A stretch of DNA of 64,000 nucleotides from Chionoecetes opilio. Its lineage: Eukaryota; Arthropoda; Malacostraca; Decapoda; Majidae. The stretch is from positions 150,750 through 214,749 of the forward strand of contig JACEEZ010019113.1 of the NCBI GenBank assembly GCA_016584305.1. The letters run 5' to 3'. The position numbers and the translations under genes are program-made. Below the pieces are notes generated by a model. The model saw only the letters and a program-made list of their open reading frames with translations, did no database searches and had not been told where the DNA came from. This document shows, piece after piece, positions 23,781 to 36,100 of this stretch (the stretch's first letter is position 1; every line of letters starts with the position of its first letter).

Positions 23781-26700
23781 TGGACTCTGACATATCCCCG
23801 GACCTCAGATTTTGTCCGGCAAATCCGATATCCGGGGAAATGGAGAATGGAACACCTGCACCCCCCCCCCACTGCTCCCCCCACAACAGCAGGGACTGAC
23901 CCCGCCCCTGCACCCTCCACCTCTGCTCCCCCTACAACAGCAGTGACCAACCCCCTACCTGCACCCCCCACTACAACTGTCTCCACTGCGACCACCACCT
24001 CACAAGGTGACGCTGACGCAACCAGCGCCGCCAGGGCGCGTACTGGTGCCAGGCAGGACCGAGGTACTAGCCCCGCGCAAACACCACCCTCCGCCGCCCC
24101 GGGCACCACCGCCTCCGGTGGTAATAAAAGAAAAAAGGGGGAAAATAAGAAAAATAAGAGAAGTGTGAGGTCGCGAGAAGTGAGCGAGGACAGGCGACCC
24201 AGGAGCCACCAAGGCGCCAACCAGCCACAGAGACAAGCCCCAGAAAAAGTGTGCAATTACTGCGCACGTAAAGGGCACACAGCTGTGACCTGCTACGCCC
24301 GAAACGCCGACCAGCGCCAGGAGCGGCTCTTCAGGCAAATTCTTGAGGAGGGAAGGTATTCGGCAGCCCCTCTCCCCGCACTACCACCTCAGCAAAGCCC
24401 GCCCCAGCACCCACCACAGCCCAGCCCACTCTTGTCGCAGCTTGGTGCCTGGGGTCATAGCCAGGGCCGGCAGTGGAGCCCTCCCCCCCATCGATATCCT
24501 CAGCCGGGCCCTTTAAACTTCTATCACCCCGGACACCAGGCCCCTGACGCTCTCCCCCATCCATCATGGTACGGCCAGAACGTCCAAGCCATACATTAAA
24601 GATTATCTCCGCCAATGTCCGTGGTCTCCGAACGAACATCGGAGACCTGACCCACAACTGTGTACTACGACATAGTGCTGACGTAGTTGTGGCGACGGAG
24701 ACCTGGCTCAACAACAAGGTTGAGCCCATGTTCGGCAAGATACGCGGCTACACCCAATGGAACAGGGGGGACCGCCTTGAGCGAGCAGGTGGCGGTGTGG
24801 CTGTCTGCTTCAAGGAAGGAGTGCAAGCCCAGCACCTCGATGTGGTCCCGCCTCCCCATATGGAGGTGATGTTCTTCCGGGTAGTGCTGGCTGATCGATC
24901 AGCCATCCTGCTGTGCGCCATGTATCGCCCGCCACGTCAGGGACCCGCCTCGCTCCAGTACCTCACTGGGGCCCTGGACGACCTGATGTTGGAGCACCGC
25001 TGCAGGCACGTCTTGATGGTGGGCGACCTCAACCACCACCTGGAACAGCATGCCTATGAGAGCCTCCTCACTGTGCAGGGCTTGACGGACCATGTGACCT
25101 TCCCTACACACGAGCGGGGGGGGACACTGGACCCTGTCATCTCTGACTTCCAGGGGGACACTCTGCTGTCACCAGCTAGGATTAGTGGGCAGCTCTGACC
25201 ACCACGCTGTCTTAACACAGATAGATATAGGCGTGGCTCGGGACGAGGCCACCTCCCGTACTGTCTGGTTGTGGGATAAGGCGGACTGGGCCTCCTTGCG
25301 CCGTGACCTGAGTCACATGGCGTGGGGTACTTTGCTGCGGGATGGGACGGATAACATGTCGCGAGCCCTTACTTCCCGCCCTTCAGAGACGCCATGTGCC
25401 ACACCGCGACTACACCACCAAGCCCACGGATCAGCCATGGTTTGGCTACCGTTGCCATGTTGCTGCCGAGGCCAAGTACTCAGCGTGGCTCCGCTTCAAG
25501 CGGAACCCGACACGGCGCAACAAGGACCTGCACCGGGCGGCCTGCAGGAGGATGGTGGTGTCCAGCAAATGGGCCATAAAAAAGTGGGAGGAGAACTTGC
25601 GCCGCAAACTACGAGGTCCAGGCGTGGGAAACAAGACTTGGTGGTCCCTGGTTAAGGAAAAACAGGGAATCAGCCGCCAAGATTCAATTCCTCCCCTCAC
25701 CAAGCAGGACGGAACAGCAGCTGTCAGCAGCAAGGAGAAGGCTCAGCTGCTGGCTAATCTCTTCTCTGCAAAGATGAAGGTGGAGGCCCCCAGCAGCCCC
25801 CGCCTCGTCTGGAGCAGCAGTGTGAAGAGACAGTCAACAAGGTGGAGGTGACGCAGGCGCAGGTCGAGCACATCCTGCGAGGGCTCGACACCAAAAAAGC
25901 CACTGGCCCTGATGACGTCAGCCCGTACTTGTTAAAACAGTGCGCCCGGGAGCTGTCTGATCCTCTCACCACAGTCTTCACTGCCTGCCTGCAGGAAAAC
26001 ATCTGGCCTTCAGCGTGGAAGGAGGCTCGAGTGGTTCCTGTTCACAAGAGGAGTTCCAGATCTGACCCCAAAAACTACAGGCCCATCTCCTTGCTGTCTG
26101 TGGTGGGGAAAGTGTTCGAGAGGATCGTGGCAGAGGTAATCTGTCGTCACCTCAGCGACAACTACCTCCTCTCGGACCAACAGTTTGGGTTCAGACCTGG
26201 ACGGTCCACCTCTGACCTGCTGATGCTTCTAACCCGAAACTGGCAGGACGCCCAGGACACTGTCGTGGTGGCCCTTGATATAGCGGGTACCTTTGACAGG
26301 GTGTGGCACGGAGGCCTTCTCGAAAAACTCCGAGCAAAAGGCATCCAGGGTGACCTCCTGCTGCTCCTGGGGGACTACCTGCAGGGAAGAACCCTCCGGG
26401 TCGTCGTTAACGGGCAGGCCTCCGAGTCCCTGCCAGTGGAAGCATCAGTCCCACAGGGCTCTGTGCTGGGGCCAGTCCTGTGGAACATCTACGTGGATGA
26501 TCTTCTCCAGCAGCTGCCAGCAGTCTCGGCTTACACTGATGACTGTACTCTCTCCTGCTCCTACCCGCGACATGACAGTGGGCGTGCTGCTGATGAGGTC
26601 AATCAGCAGCTGAGTGTTATACAGGAGTGGGGTACACGTTGGCAGGTGAACTTTGCTCCGGAGAAGACACAGGCAATGGTGGTTTTTCGGTCCCCCGCTG

Positions 26701-27575
26701 CCGGGCCAGCAGTGGAAGGGAGGCTGCGGTTTGGTGGCGTTCCTCTCCCACTCCAGGAAGCCGTCAAGGTTCTGGGAGTAGAGGTGGACCGAGAGCTAAG
26801 GTTTGACGGCCACATCAAACACATTGCAAAAAAGGCCTCTCACAGGGTCTCTGCCCTGCGAAGGGTAGCCAGATTCCTCGACAGGGGAGGGAAGCTCTTG
26901 CTCTATAAGGCCCAGATACGGCCTTACTTAGAGTACGCCGCCCTCTCCTGGATGTCGTGTGCAGCCTCGCACACTCGGAGGCTGGACAGCATCCAGCGTC
27001 GAGCCCTGCGACTGGTGGATGCTGCAGACCCCCCAGACCCACCAGCTCAGTTCGAGCCGGTGAGTCCTCTCGACTCACTGGAACACCGCAGGGACGTCGC
27101 GGCGCTTGTGGTATTCCACAAGGCACAGGTGCAGGGAGTGCCACACCTGGCTGGGTTACGACAGCCTCCGAGAGTCGCCACGCGAAGCACAAGAACGGTG
27201 CTTACCAGTGGTGATGCAGTGGAGGCGCCGCGTTCCCGTGCCAGCCAGCACCAACGCACCTTTGTGGGCCGCGTCTCCAGGATGTGGAACATTTTCACGG
27301 CCGCTGTCCCTCACATCCAGGAGATGAACACACAAAGTGTAAAGTTGGTGGCCAATCGGTGGAGACTGTTGAAGCCCACCCCGCTGAGGCTAGTGATACT
27401 GTGACACTAGTGACAGCAACAGTGCCTCAACAAACACTTTAGTGATGCATAAATGTATATAATGTTAGTTTTTAGGTCTTTATATTTATGTGTAAATTGC
27501 CCTTAAGATAGGTAGCACACGACAGTGCACCTTTGGGCTTTAGTTATATGTATGTTTAAAAAAAAAAAAAAGAGA

Positions 27576-27622
<47 letters not shown>

Positions 27623-30084
27623 ACAACTGTCTTACTGCACCCATAAAGGATGCATGCATGTGGCATATCGCAAAAAAAATCTATCAGAAACACCCTAAAA
27701 TCTTCAAGTACTATATTTATCTCTTGTGTTAACGTGCTTCTGATCAGCGCGCTTCCTTTTGTGACGTCACCGAGCCGTGGCGCATCGTCTGCTTGTCGTG
27801 AGGGGCGTTTTGGAAGCTCGGGGAATTTGCAGATTTTGATTGCGGATTATTTAAAAACGGATGACTGGTTGCAAAAAGTGACGACATATTGTTGATATAC
27901 TCGTTAATGGCTATAATTTGATTGCATTAAATCAGGAATGATGAAATGGTCTGGACGATTACTTTAAGCATCATGTCAAGTCCAGAAGAATCTCAAGAGG
28001 TAACCATACTTTGTTTCATCTTGAGAAACTGAAGGATTTGACATGTGCCCATGAGTATGCAGTGACAGTCTCAAATCACTTTGATGTGCTCGGTGCCCTC
28101 GAGGGCCCTGTAGAACTGTGGGATACCTTCAAAAGTGAAACTCTCCAGGCTGCCAAGGAGTGTATTGGGGAGCACCCGAGGTCAAGGCGTGGTTTTGTCT
28201 CGACACGCTGGGAAATATCGAGGAGAGTCGCGCTGCCAGGCTTGCTGGGAACCAGGACCAGCACAGGGCTCTTGTCATGCCGGACTAGAACCCTCCTGGG
28301 GAGAGACAAGGAGAGATATGTCAGGAGTCTCGCTGAGGATGTCGAGGGCCATTTGAACGCTAATGACCTCCGACCCGCCTACCGAGCCGTGAAGAAGCTC
28401 CGTTCCAAGTCTCCATCTCGGGCGAGAGCTATTCGAGCAGTAGATGGGCGCCTCGTGTCGGACATGGATGGGCAGATGGCTCGTTGGGCTAAGTACTTTG
28501 GGCAGTTGTTCACGGTGGATCCTCCGATTGAGCAGCTTCACACCATTGGGTTACGGGCAGTGGATGCCGATCCTCCCATTGAGGAAACCGCACCCTCTCT
28601 TGATGAAGTCAGAGAGGCTGTAGCAAAGTTGAGGGGTGGAAAGGCAGCTGGTGTTTGTAATATCAGTGCAGAGCTCATCAAAGCTGGGGGTGAGGCCATG
28701 ATCCCCGGGCTGCATGCTGTCCTGACTGCCGTGTGGCAATCAGGTACCATTCCTCCTGACTGGAAAAGGGGGCTGATCATCCCTATCTGGAAAGGGAAAG
28801 GGGACCGTCAGGACTGCAACAATTATTATTATTATTATTATTTTTTTTTTTTTTACATCACAAAGGACTGGCCAAGGGCACAACAAAAAGAGGTAACACA
28901 AAGCCCGCTTAGTTGCCAGTCCCTATAAAGAAGACACTAAGAGAATAAAAAAAATTACAAAATGAATAGATAAAAAAATAATAAAAAAAGGGAGGTGGGC
29001 CAATTTAGTTCTGGAGGTGTCTTGTCACTCTTCTCTTGAAAAGATTTAAGTCCTAGGAGGTTGGAAAAATAGAAACAGGAAGAGAGTTCCAGAGTTTACC
29101 AGTGAAAGGGATAACACAAGAAACATAAGAAAATAAGGAAGCTACAAGAGGCCGTGAGACCTACACGAGGTAGTTACTGTTACTTAACTCTACCTATATC
29201 CACCTCTCTTTCCCATCCATGAATTTATCCAGACTCCTTTTAAAGACTCCAATAGACTCTGCATTTACCACCTGACGACTGAGTCCATTCCAATCATTTA
29301 CCACCCTATTTTTGAACCAGTTTCTCCCAATTTCCTTTTTAAATCTACGCTTTTCCAGCTTGAATCCGTTATTTCTTGTTCTATCCTGCTTACTAGCCGT
29401 AAGAATTTTTCCTACATCGGATGAAAGAGTAAAGATACTGATTAACTCTTGCATTAGGAAGATGGGCAGAATAGGGATGAGAATGAGTAGAAAGTCTTGT
29501 GCAGCAAGGCTGCGGGAGGGAGGGAGGCATGCAGTTAGCAAGTTCAGAAGAGCCGTGAACATGAAAATAACGGTAGAAGAGAGCAAGAGCAAGCAACATT
29601 GCGGCGGTGATTTAAAGATTGAAGACAGTCGGTCAGAGGAGGGGAGTTGATGAGACTAAAAGCATTTGAATCAACCCTCTTTAGGAGAGCTGTATGAGTG
29701 GATCCCCCCCAAACATGTGAGACATACTCCATACATGGGCGGATAAGGCCCCTGTAGAGAGCAAGCAACTGGGAGGGAGAGAAAAAAAAGGACGCAGACG
29801 CTACAGGACACCTAACTTCATAGAAGCTGTATTAGCAAGAGATGAGATGCAAGATTTCCAGTTCAGATTTTTAGTAAAGGATAGTCCAAGAATGATCATT
29901 GTAGAAGAAGGAGATAGTTGAGTGTCATTAAAGAAGAGGAGCTGGTTATCTGGTAGGTTTTGTCGAGTAGACATGTGAAGTCTACTCGACTTCGAATTAC
30001 CACGGTATTACAGTAAAAGCCTTATAACTCGGCACTGTATAACTCGGAATTTGACATAACTCGGCAAGGCAACGACAAAGTTTT

Positions 30085-30115
<31 letters not shown>

Positions 30116-33100
30116 TCTTTACATCTATGCCTATAGCGCATGTAGGCAGTGAGCTCCAGGGGTGGGATGGTAGGCCCTGGAGGCTCACTCGAGGGCTGTG
30201 ATGGTTGGTCTTCGCCCGTGGTGGCGCAGGCAGGATTCTTATAGTGACGCCTGTAATTAGAGGCTCATGCCGCCCCCCTGTGTCCTCCCATACACTCGCA
30301 GTTGAAGGTAGAGTTAATGGACAGGGCATGTGGGTGTTCTTAGGCCACTCGACGGTGCAGAAAGATTTTAAGTGGATTTATGGATCTCACTCTGGATCGA
30401 ACTCGGGTCTTCGAGAACGCCACTCGGTGACGCTAACCACTCTGCTACCGCCTCCCCTAAACTGCATCTCTTGGTTTTCACTCGGCATATCATGCCCTCA
30501 TAACCTCTTGTGTGAACATGTAAGCAAAGTCGGCAAAAAATAATGTATCTAGGCATATTGATGTTATAACTGCATCTCTTTGCTTACACTCGGCATATCC
30601 TCAGTCGCATAAAGTCGTGTTTTTGTCCTTTTGACCCTTTCCTGCAGGCTCAAGCTCTTTAATTTCATTCCCTTCCTGCTGGAGACACCCTTGCGTGATG
30701 GAGTTGACATGAAATACAGTACTGTATCTTGAAATACAGTATCTTGAAATACAGTACTGTATGATGTAATCCCAAAACACGTAAAATAGGTGGCAAAGTA
30801 AAGCAAAGGTCGGGAACCAGCGTGTAGGCTGTCAGCTGCTGAGCCGTGTTTATGTCGTCCAAGCACCGTCTTTGATACGAATTCCGATTTTTGTCGAAAT
30901 TGAAAAAGGATTGGTTTCTGCTTCAAAAACACAACAAGCTTGGTAGGAGCCGAAATAATAATCAATGCAAAACATTGCAAACAATATCACAAAGTAGTAT
31001 AACACACATTTCAGCAAGTGTTATTGGATTGGGATTTGTAATCCAAGACGGTGCTTGGATGACAAAAACACTGCTCAGCCTATGCGCTGATACCCGACCT
31101 TTGCTTTACTTTGCCACCTATTTTACGTGTTTTGGGATTACATCATACAGTACTGTATATCAAGATGTCAGCTCCATCATGCAAGGGTGTCTCCAGCAGG
31201 AAGAGAATGAAATTGAAGAGCCTGAGCCTGCAGGAAAAGGTGAAAGTGTTGACAAGGATGGATGCAGGTGCGTGCTATTTGTGCTGAGTTTGATATCAAA
31301 TCCAGCACATTCTACCCGTTCACTGGTAAGTGTAGTGCTTATGCTTTTACATTACTGTATTTACTCTTTTAACCCATATCAGAGGAGGACATTGCATAAC
31401 TCGGCACATTGAATAACTCGGCAAGGGCCAGAGCCCCTATCGTGCCGAGTTATAAGGGTTTTACTGTACACTGCTCAGCGTGCCAGGCAAGGTGCTTGCC
31501 CATCTATTGCTGACACGGATCCACAGTCATCTGCTGAAGCATCAGAGACCTCAGCAGTCTGGGTTCATGCCTGGTAAGTCAACAACGGACCCTATCCTAG
31601 CGCTGCGTGTCCTGGTGGAACGCTGACGTGAGTTTCGACAGGGGATGCTTGCAGCCTATGTTGAGCTCAAGAAGGCATTTGACTCAGTGCATCGTGAGTC
31701 ACTCTGGGATCTTCTGCGACTTTGCGGGATTCCTGCAAGGATGGTTTGATGACTGGTCTGTACTCTGGGACTGAGAGTGCTGTGAAGTGTGAGGGAGGTG
31801 TATCCAGCTTCTTTCCTGTGAATACAGGAGTGAGGCAAGGGTGCGTCCTTGCCCCATCACTTTTCAACACTTGTATGGACTGGGTATTGGACAAGGTTGT
31901 AGATCAAAGTGATTGTGGAGTATCCCTCAGCAACAGCAAGATCACTGATCTTGTTTTTGCCGATGATGCAGTAATCTTTGCTGAGTCGCTGGAGGTCCTG
32001 GTGATGGCTCTCGAGGCGCTGCATGAGGAGGCATAGCCTTTGGGACTTGATGTCTCCTGGCTTAAGACCAAGGTCCAGGTGTTTGGAGGCTTACTAGATG
32101 AAACAGTACAGTCTGTTCTTGCGTATGGCGAGGACATTGAGATCTTGAAAAGTTTTACATACCTTGGTAGCACAGTTCATAATGACGGCGGGTCACGTCA
32201 AGAATTCTTACGGCGGATTGGCATAGCCCACGGTGTTATGGACTCGCTCAGCGGGAGTATTTGGCATTGTCAGTACCTGTGCAGGAGGACAAAGATCCGG
32301 ATCTTCAAGTCGCTTGTGATCCCTATCTTACTCTATGGTTGTGAGACATGGACACTAAATAGTGACTTGAGACGAATCACTGCCTTTGGTAATAAGTGTC
32401 TTCGCAGAATCATGGGGTATCGCTGGGATAGTTACGTGTCAAATCAGCGATTGCACCGTGAAACTGAATTGAGGCCTATTACCTGCATAGTCCGTCAGCG
32501 CCAACTTTGGCTATATGGGCATGTGGCACGCTACCCCGAAACAGATCCTTCCCATCGTGTTGTATCTGTAAGAGATAATCCGGCGTGGAGGTGGCCAAGG
32601 GGGCGCCCACAAGGCTCGTGGCTGGGGCAAGTTGATGTTTCTTGTTGAGAGCTGATTGGTATGGGAAGGAGCTCTTCTCCTCTCCTCACATGGTGACACC
32701 CAGGAATGGCGTCGTAGGGTGGGCGAGGCGACGTGCCCCCTGGCGTATGCCCCCAATGATTGATGATTGAACCCTGTCTGCTGAGGTTTCTGATGCCTCA
32801 GTAGATGACTGCGGATCCATGTCAGCAATGGATGGGCAAATATCTTGCGTGGCACGCTAAGCAACCTAATACCATGGTAATTGTTGCAGTCTTGACTGTC
32901 CCCTTTCCCTTTCTAAATAGGAACAACCAGCCCCCTTTTCCAGTCAGAAGGAATGGTACCTGATTGCCACACGGCAGTCAAGACAGCATTTGGGGAGGCG
33001 GTAGCAGAGTGGTTAACGTCTCAGAGTGGCATTCTCGGTGACCTGAGTTCGATCCTCGATGAGAACCAAAATCCACCTAAAATCTTTCTGTGCCGTGAAG

Positions 33101-36100
33101 TGGCGAAAGAACACCCATATGCTGCCCATTAACTCTATCTTCGATTGCGAGTGCATCGGAGGACACAGGGGTCCTTGACATGAGCCTCTAATCATAGGCG
33201 TCGTTATAAAAATCCTGCCTGCGCTACCACTGGCGAGGGCTAACCATCATAGCCCTCAAGTGAACCTCCAGGGCCTACCATATGAGCCCTGCAGGTCAGT
33301 GCCTACAGGCGCTATAGGCACAAATGTAAAAAAAAAAAATCTTTTTTTTAAATGCAGCTCGGGGATCATGGCCTCACCCCCAGCTTTGAGGAACTCCGCA
33401 CTTATATTATAAACACCAGCTGCCTTTCCACCAATGTTGCTTTTTGCTCCATTCACTTTCAACTTTCTTTTGTTCTACACTTTCCCAACCTAGACTTTGC
33501 AGCATCTTCGTACACTAGGGTCCCACATAAAACGTGAAATTGGTCGATAAATGAGGTCGTTTTATGTGAATTCGCTTTATGTGACACATAACCTATGGGA
33601 AAAATAGATATTGGTCGATCGGTCCTCCCGTGCATACCCGTACATTTATACTCATTCACACCCATGCATATCAAAACATATATAAATGATAAGTTATGCA
33701 TATAAATGATGAAATAGGCATATTGTTGCTTACCTTAAATATAATAGGCATTATCTACAGGGGGCGAGGGTTCCGAGGCATCTTGTAGGTCACTCATCGT
33801 CACATCGGTCGGGGATCGCCCGATCACAGCTGATAACTTGTAAACAAACCCACAACAATGAAAGTTTCCCCTGATGCAGGAACGTCACTGAGACTATTGA
33901 ACACTTTCTGTTGCAGTCTCCGCGCTTCCACTCCCACCGTGTATTGTTACGCTCTCAACTCCTCGCCCTGAACATCACCACCTTTGTTTGACCTGCCCAC
34001 CCTGCTAGCGGCGGCTGGCGTCCGCCCCTCACGGCAACACGCTGCAATCCGCCCCACCTGTGCCTTCCTGAGGAGGAAAGGTCAAATACCACGCCTGTGA
34101 TAGCATCATAGGGTTCATAGTGTTCCCCAAGGGATCCTCACAGCACCAGGGCTCATAGTGTTCCCCAAGGGATCCTCGCAGCACCAGGGCTCATAGAGTT
34201 CCCCAAGGGATCCTCGCAGCACCAGGGCTCATAGTGTTCCCCAAGGGATCCTCGCAGCCTCGCAGCAACAACAACAACAACAACGAAAGTGTACCCTCGA
34301 ATGAAAGCCATCAATAAACTAAGATAACTGATGATATTGTGAATGGAAGTCAGTCAATAGTTCACAACCCAGTACCTTTCTTCACTGAGGACTCAGACCA
34401 CCAGTACCACCTCACTGACATTGAGGTGACCACTGAGGATATTCAGGGAGCCATTAAGGAGCTGAGACCAAATTCAGCTGCTGGACCGGACGGAGTACCT
34501 GCCATTCTGCTCCTTATATGCAGTGAGGCCCTGGCTTATCCGATCCGCAAATTATGGAGGTGCTCTATGGATGCAGGCACAGTACCAGCCTTGATGAAGA
34601 GAGCCACTGTGAGCCCGATATACAAGGGAGGGGACAAGAGTCTGGCCAAGAACTACAGACCTGTTGCTCTCACTTCACACCTCATCAAAGTTTTTGAAAA
34701 ATGTGTGAGGGACAAAATTACTACTCATATGGAAAGGCAAGAACTTCACATGGAAAATCAACATGGCTTCAGGAAAGGGAGATCCTGTCTCTCAAAACTC
34801 CTGGCTCACTACAACTGGTTCCTAGAGACCCTGGCAGCGGGAAATAATGTGGATGTCGTGTTTCTCGACTTTGCTAAAGCCTTCGACAAGGTTGATCACG
34901 GCATCCTTCTCCATAAAATCAAGGCTCTGGGGTTAAGAGGCAAGTTAGGAATTTGGCTCCACCCATTTCCTTACAGAGAGAGTCCAATCAGTAGTAGTGG
35001 ACGGTCAAAGCTCAAAAGAAGACACCGTTATGAGCGGGGTGCCTCAGGGTTCAGTGTTGGGTCCCCTCCTTTTTCCTGATACATATGAGAGATATTGGAG
35101 AGGAAGTAAGTGACTCAGTCCTGTCCTCCTTTGCTGACGACACAAGTATCAGTCGCCCCATCAGTAATGTGCAAGAAGTGGAGCACCTGCAAGAGGACCT
35201 GAATAAAGTGTACTCTTGGGCTACAACTAATAATATGACATTCAATGAAGAAAAATTTGAAATGCTGAGGTGTGGCCCTGACTGCAACATCAAGACAACA
35301 ACGACGCTGCACACAGAGGGAGGAAGTCACATCACCCCAACACCTCATGTCAAGTGCCTTGGAGTTTACCTTAGTGCTGATGGCTCCTTCTCACACCACA
35401 TCACGGAGACCGTCAGGAAGGCAAGGGGGATGGCGGGCTGGGTTATGAGAACTTTTGCCTCCAGGGAGCCTGAGGTTATGCTAACCCTCTGGAAAGCCCT
35501 GGTACAGCCCTTACTGGATTACTGTAGCCAGTTGTGGTCCCCTCACAAGAAAGCTGACATCCAGAGACTTGAGGCTGTTCAGAGGTCATTTACCAAGCAC
35601 ATAAGAGGACTACATGACCTTAACTACTGGGACCGCCTCAAAATACTAGGAATTTACTCACAGCAAAGACGGAGAGAAAGGTATCGTGCCATCTATATAT
35701 GGAAGGTCCTGGAGAAACAGGTGCCAGACCCCACGTCCTTGGCACTCCAGGCACACTTAAATGAGCGGACTGGACGCAAGTGCAGTAGAAGAACCCTCCC
35801 TTCAAAGGCCCCGGGGAGATGCAAGACCTTACTGGCTGCCAGTCTGGCTCATGAAGGGCCCAAAATCTTCAACAGCCTCCACAAAAATGTGAGAAACATC
35901 ACAGGGTGCTCCGTCAACACCTTTAAATATGGACTGGACAAGATACTACGGACAGTGCCGGATGAACCTCCAGTACCGGGATACACTGCCAAGTGTAGGA
36001 CCTCCAACACCATACCGGACCAGGTGGCCCTGTTAGACAGGGACGCCAGGACTGGCAGCAGCGGTGGACCACCACGACTGTGAGGCTTTGCCTCTTAACA

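Larger units (their letters stand above)
23190..23846. mobile_element. Relic of a TA-type (Tigger-like) element inside the TTAA element
   Basis: The left portion has repeated CCGGGA/TCCGGGAA words (about 23205-23260) and the right portion has CCCCGGACCTC, TTGTCCGGC and ATATCCGGGG (about 23800-23840), as expected for subterminal repeats of pogo/Tigger elements. A LINE-B 3' tip, a poly-A run (23750-23776) and a LINE RNase H tail relic lie between. The ends do not form a clean TIR pair. Confidence 0.45.
23142..27963. mobile_element. TTAA-target DNA transposon with 16-bp perfect TIRs, loaded with nested insertions
   Basis: The left end AGTAATCGTCCAGACC (23142-23157) and right end GGTCTGGACGATTACT (27948-27963) are perfect inverted repeats. 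TTAA flanks both sides (23138-23141, 27964-27967). Removing the element with one TTAA restores the LINE-C reading frame across the junction (VVATLK then HHVKSRR). TTAA targets are used by piggyBac and Kolobok elements; the ends do not start with CCC, so Kolobok or a distinct family is possible. No own transposase is seen. The sequence that belongs to the element itself is probably only about 23142-23190 and 27626-27963. Confidence 0.75.
30011..31466. mobile_element. TIR-3 DNA transposon (pogo/Tigger-like, TA target) in LINE-C
   Basis: The left end CAGTAAAAGCCTTATAACTC and right end read backwards CAGTAAAACCCTTATAACTC differ at one base, and both continue GGCAC. TA flanks at 30009-30010 and 31467-31468. 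The LINE-C frame is restored across a single TA. The word ATAACTCGGCA is repeated at both ends. Inside, 30610-30840 and 31040-31240 are inverted copies of each other, and both encode a short basic N-terminus typical of pogo/Tigger transposases. The element is non-autonomous and carries a nested SINE. Confidence 0.8.

Noticed and set aside
30400..30460. tRNA-like A and B boxes as a functional tRNA gene
   Set aside because: The same boxes occur in three copies, each followed by a common 250-base body and tail, so they belong to a SINE.
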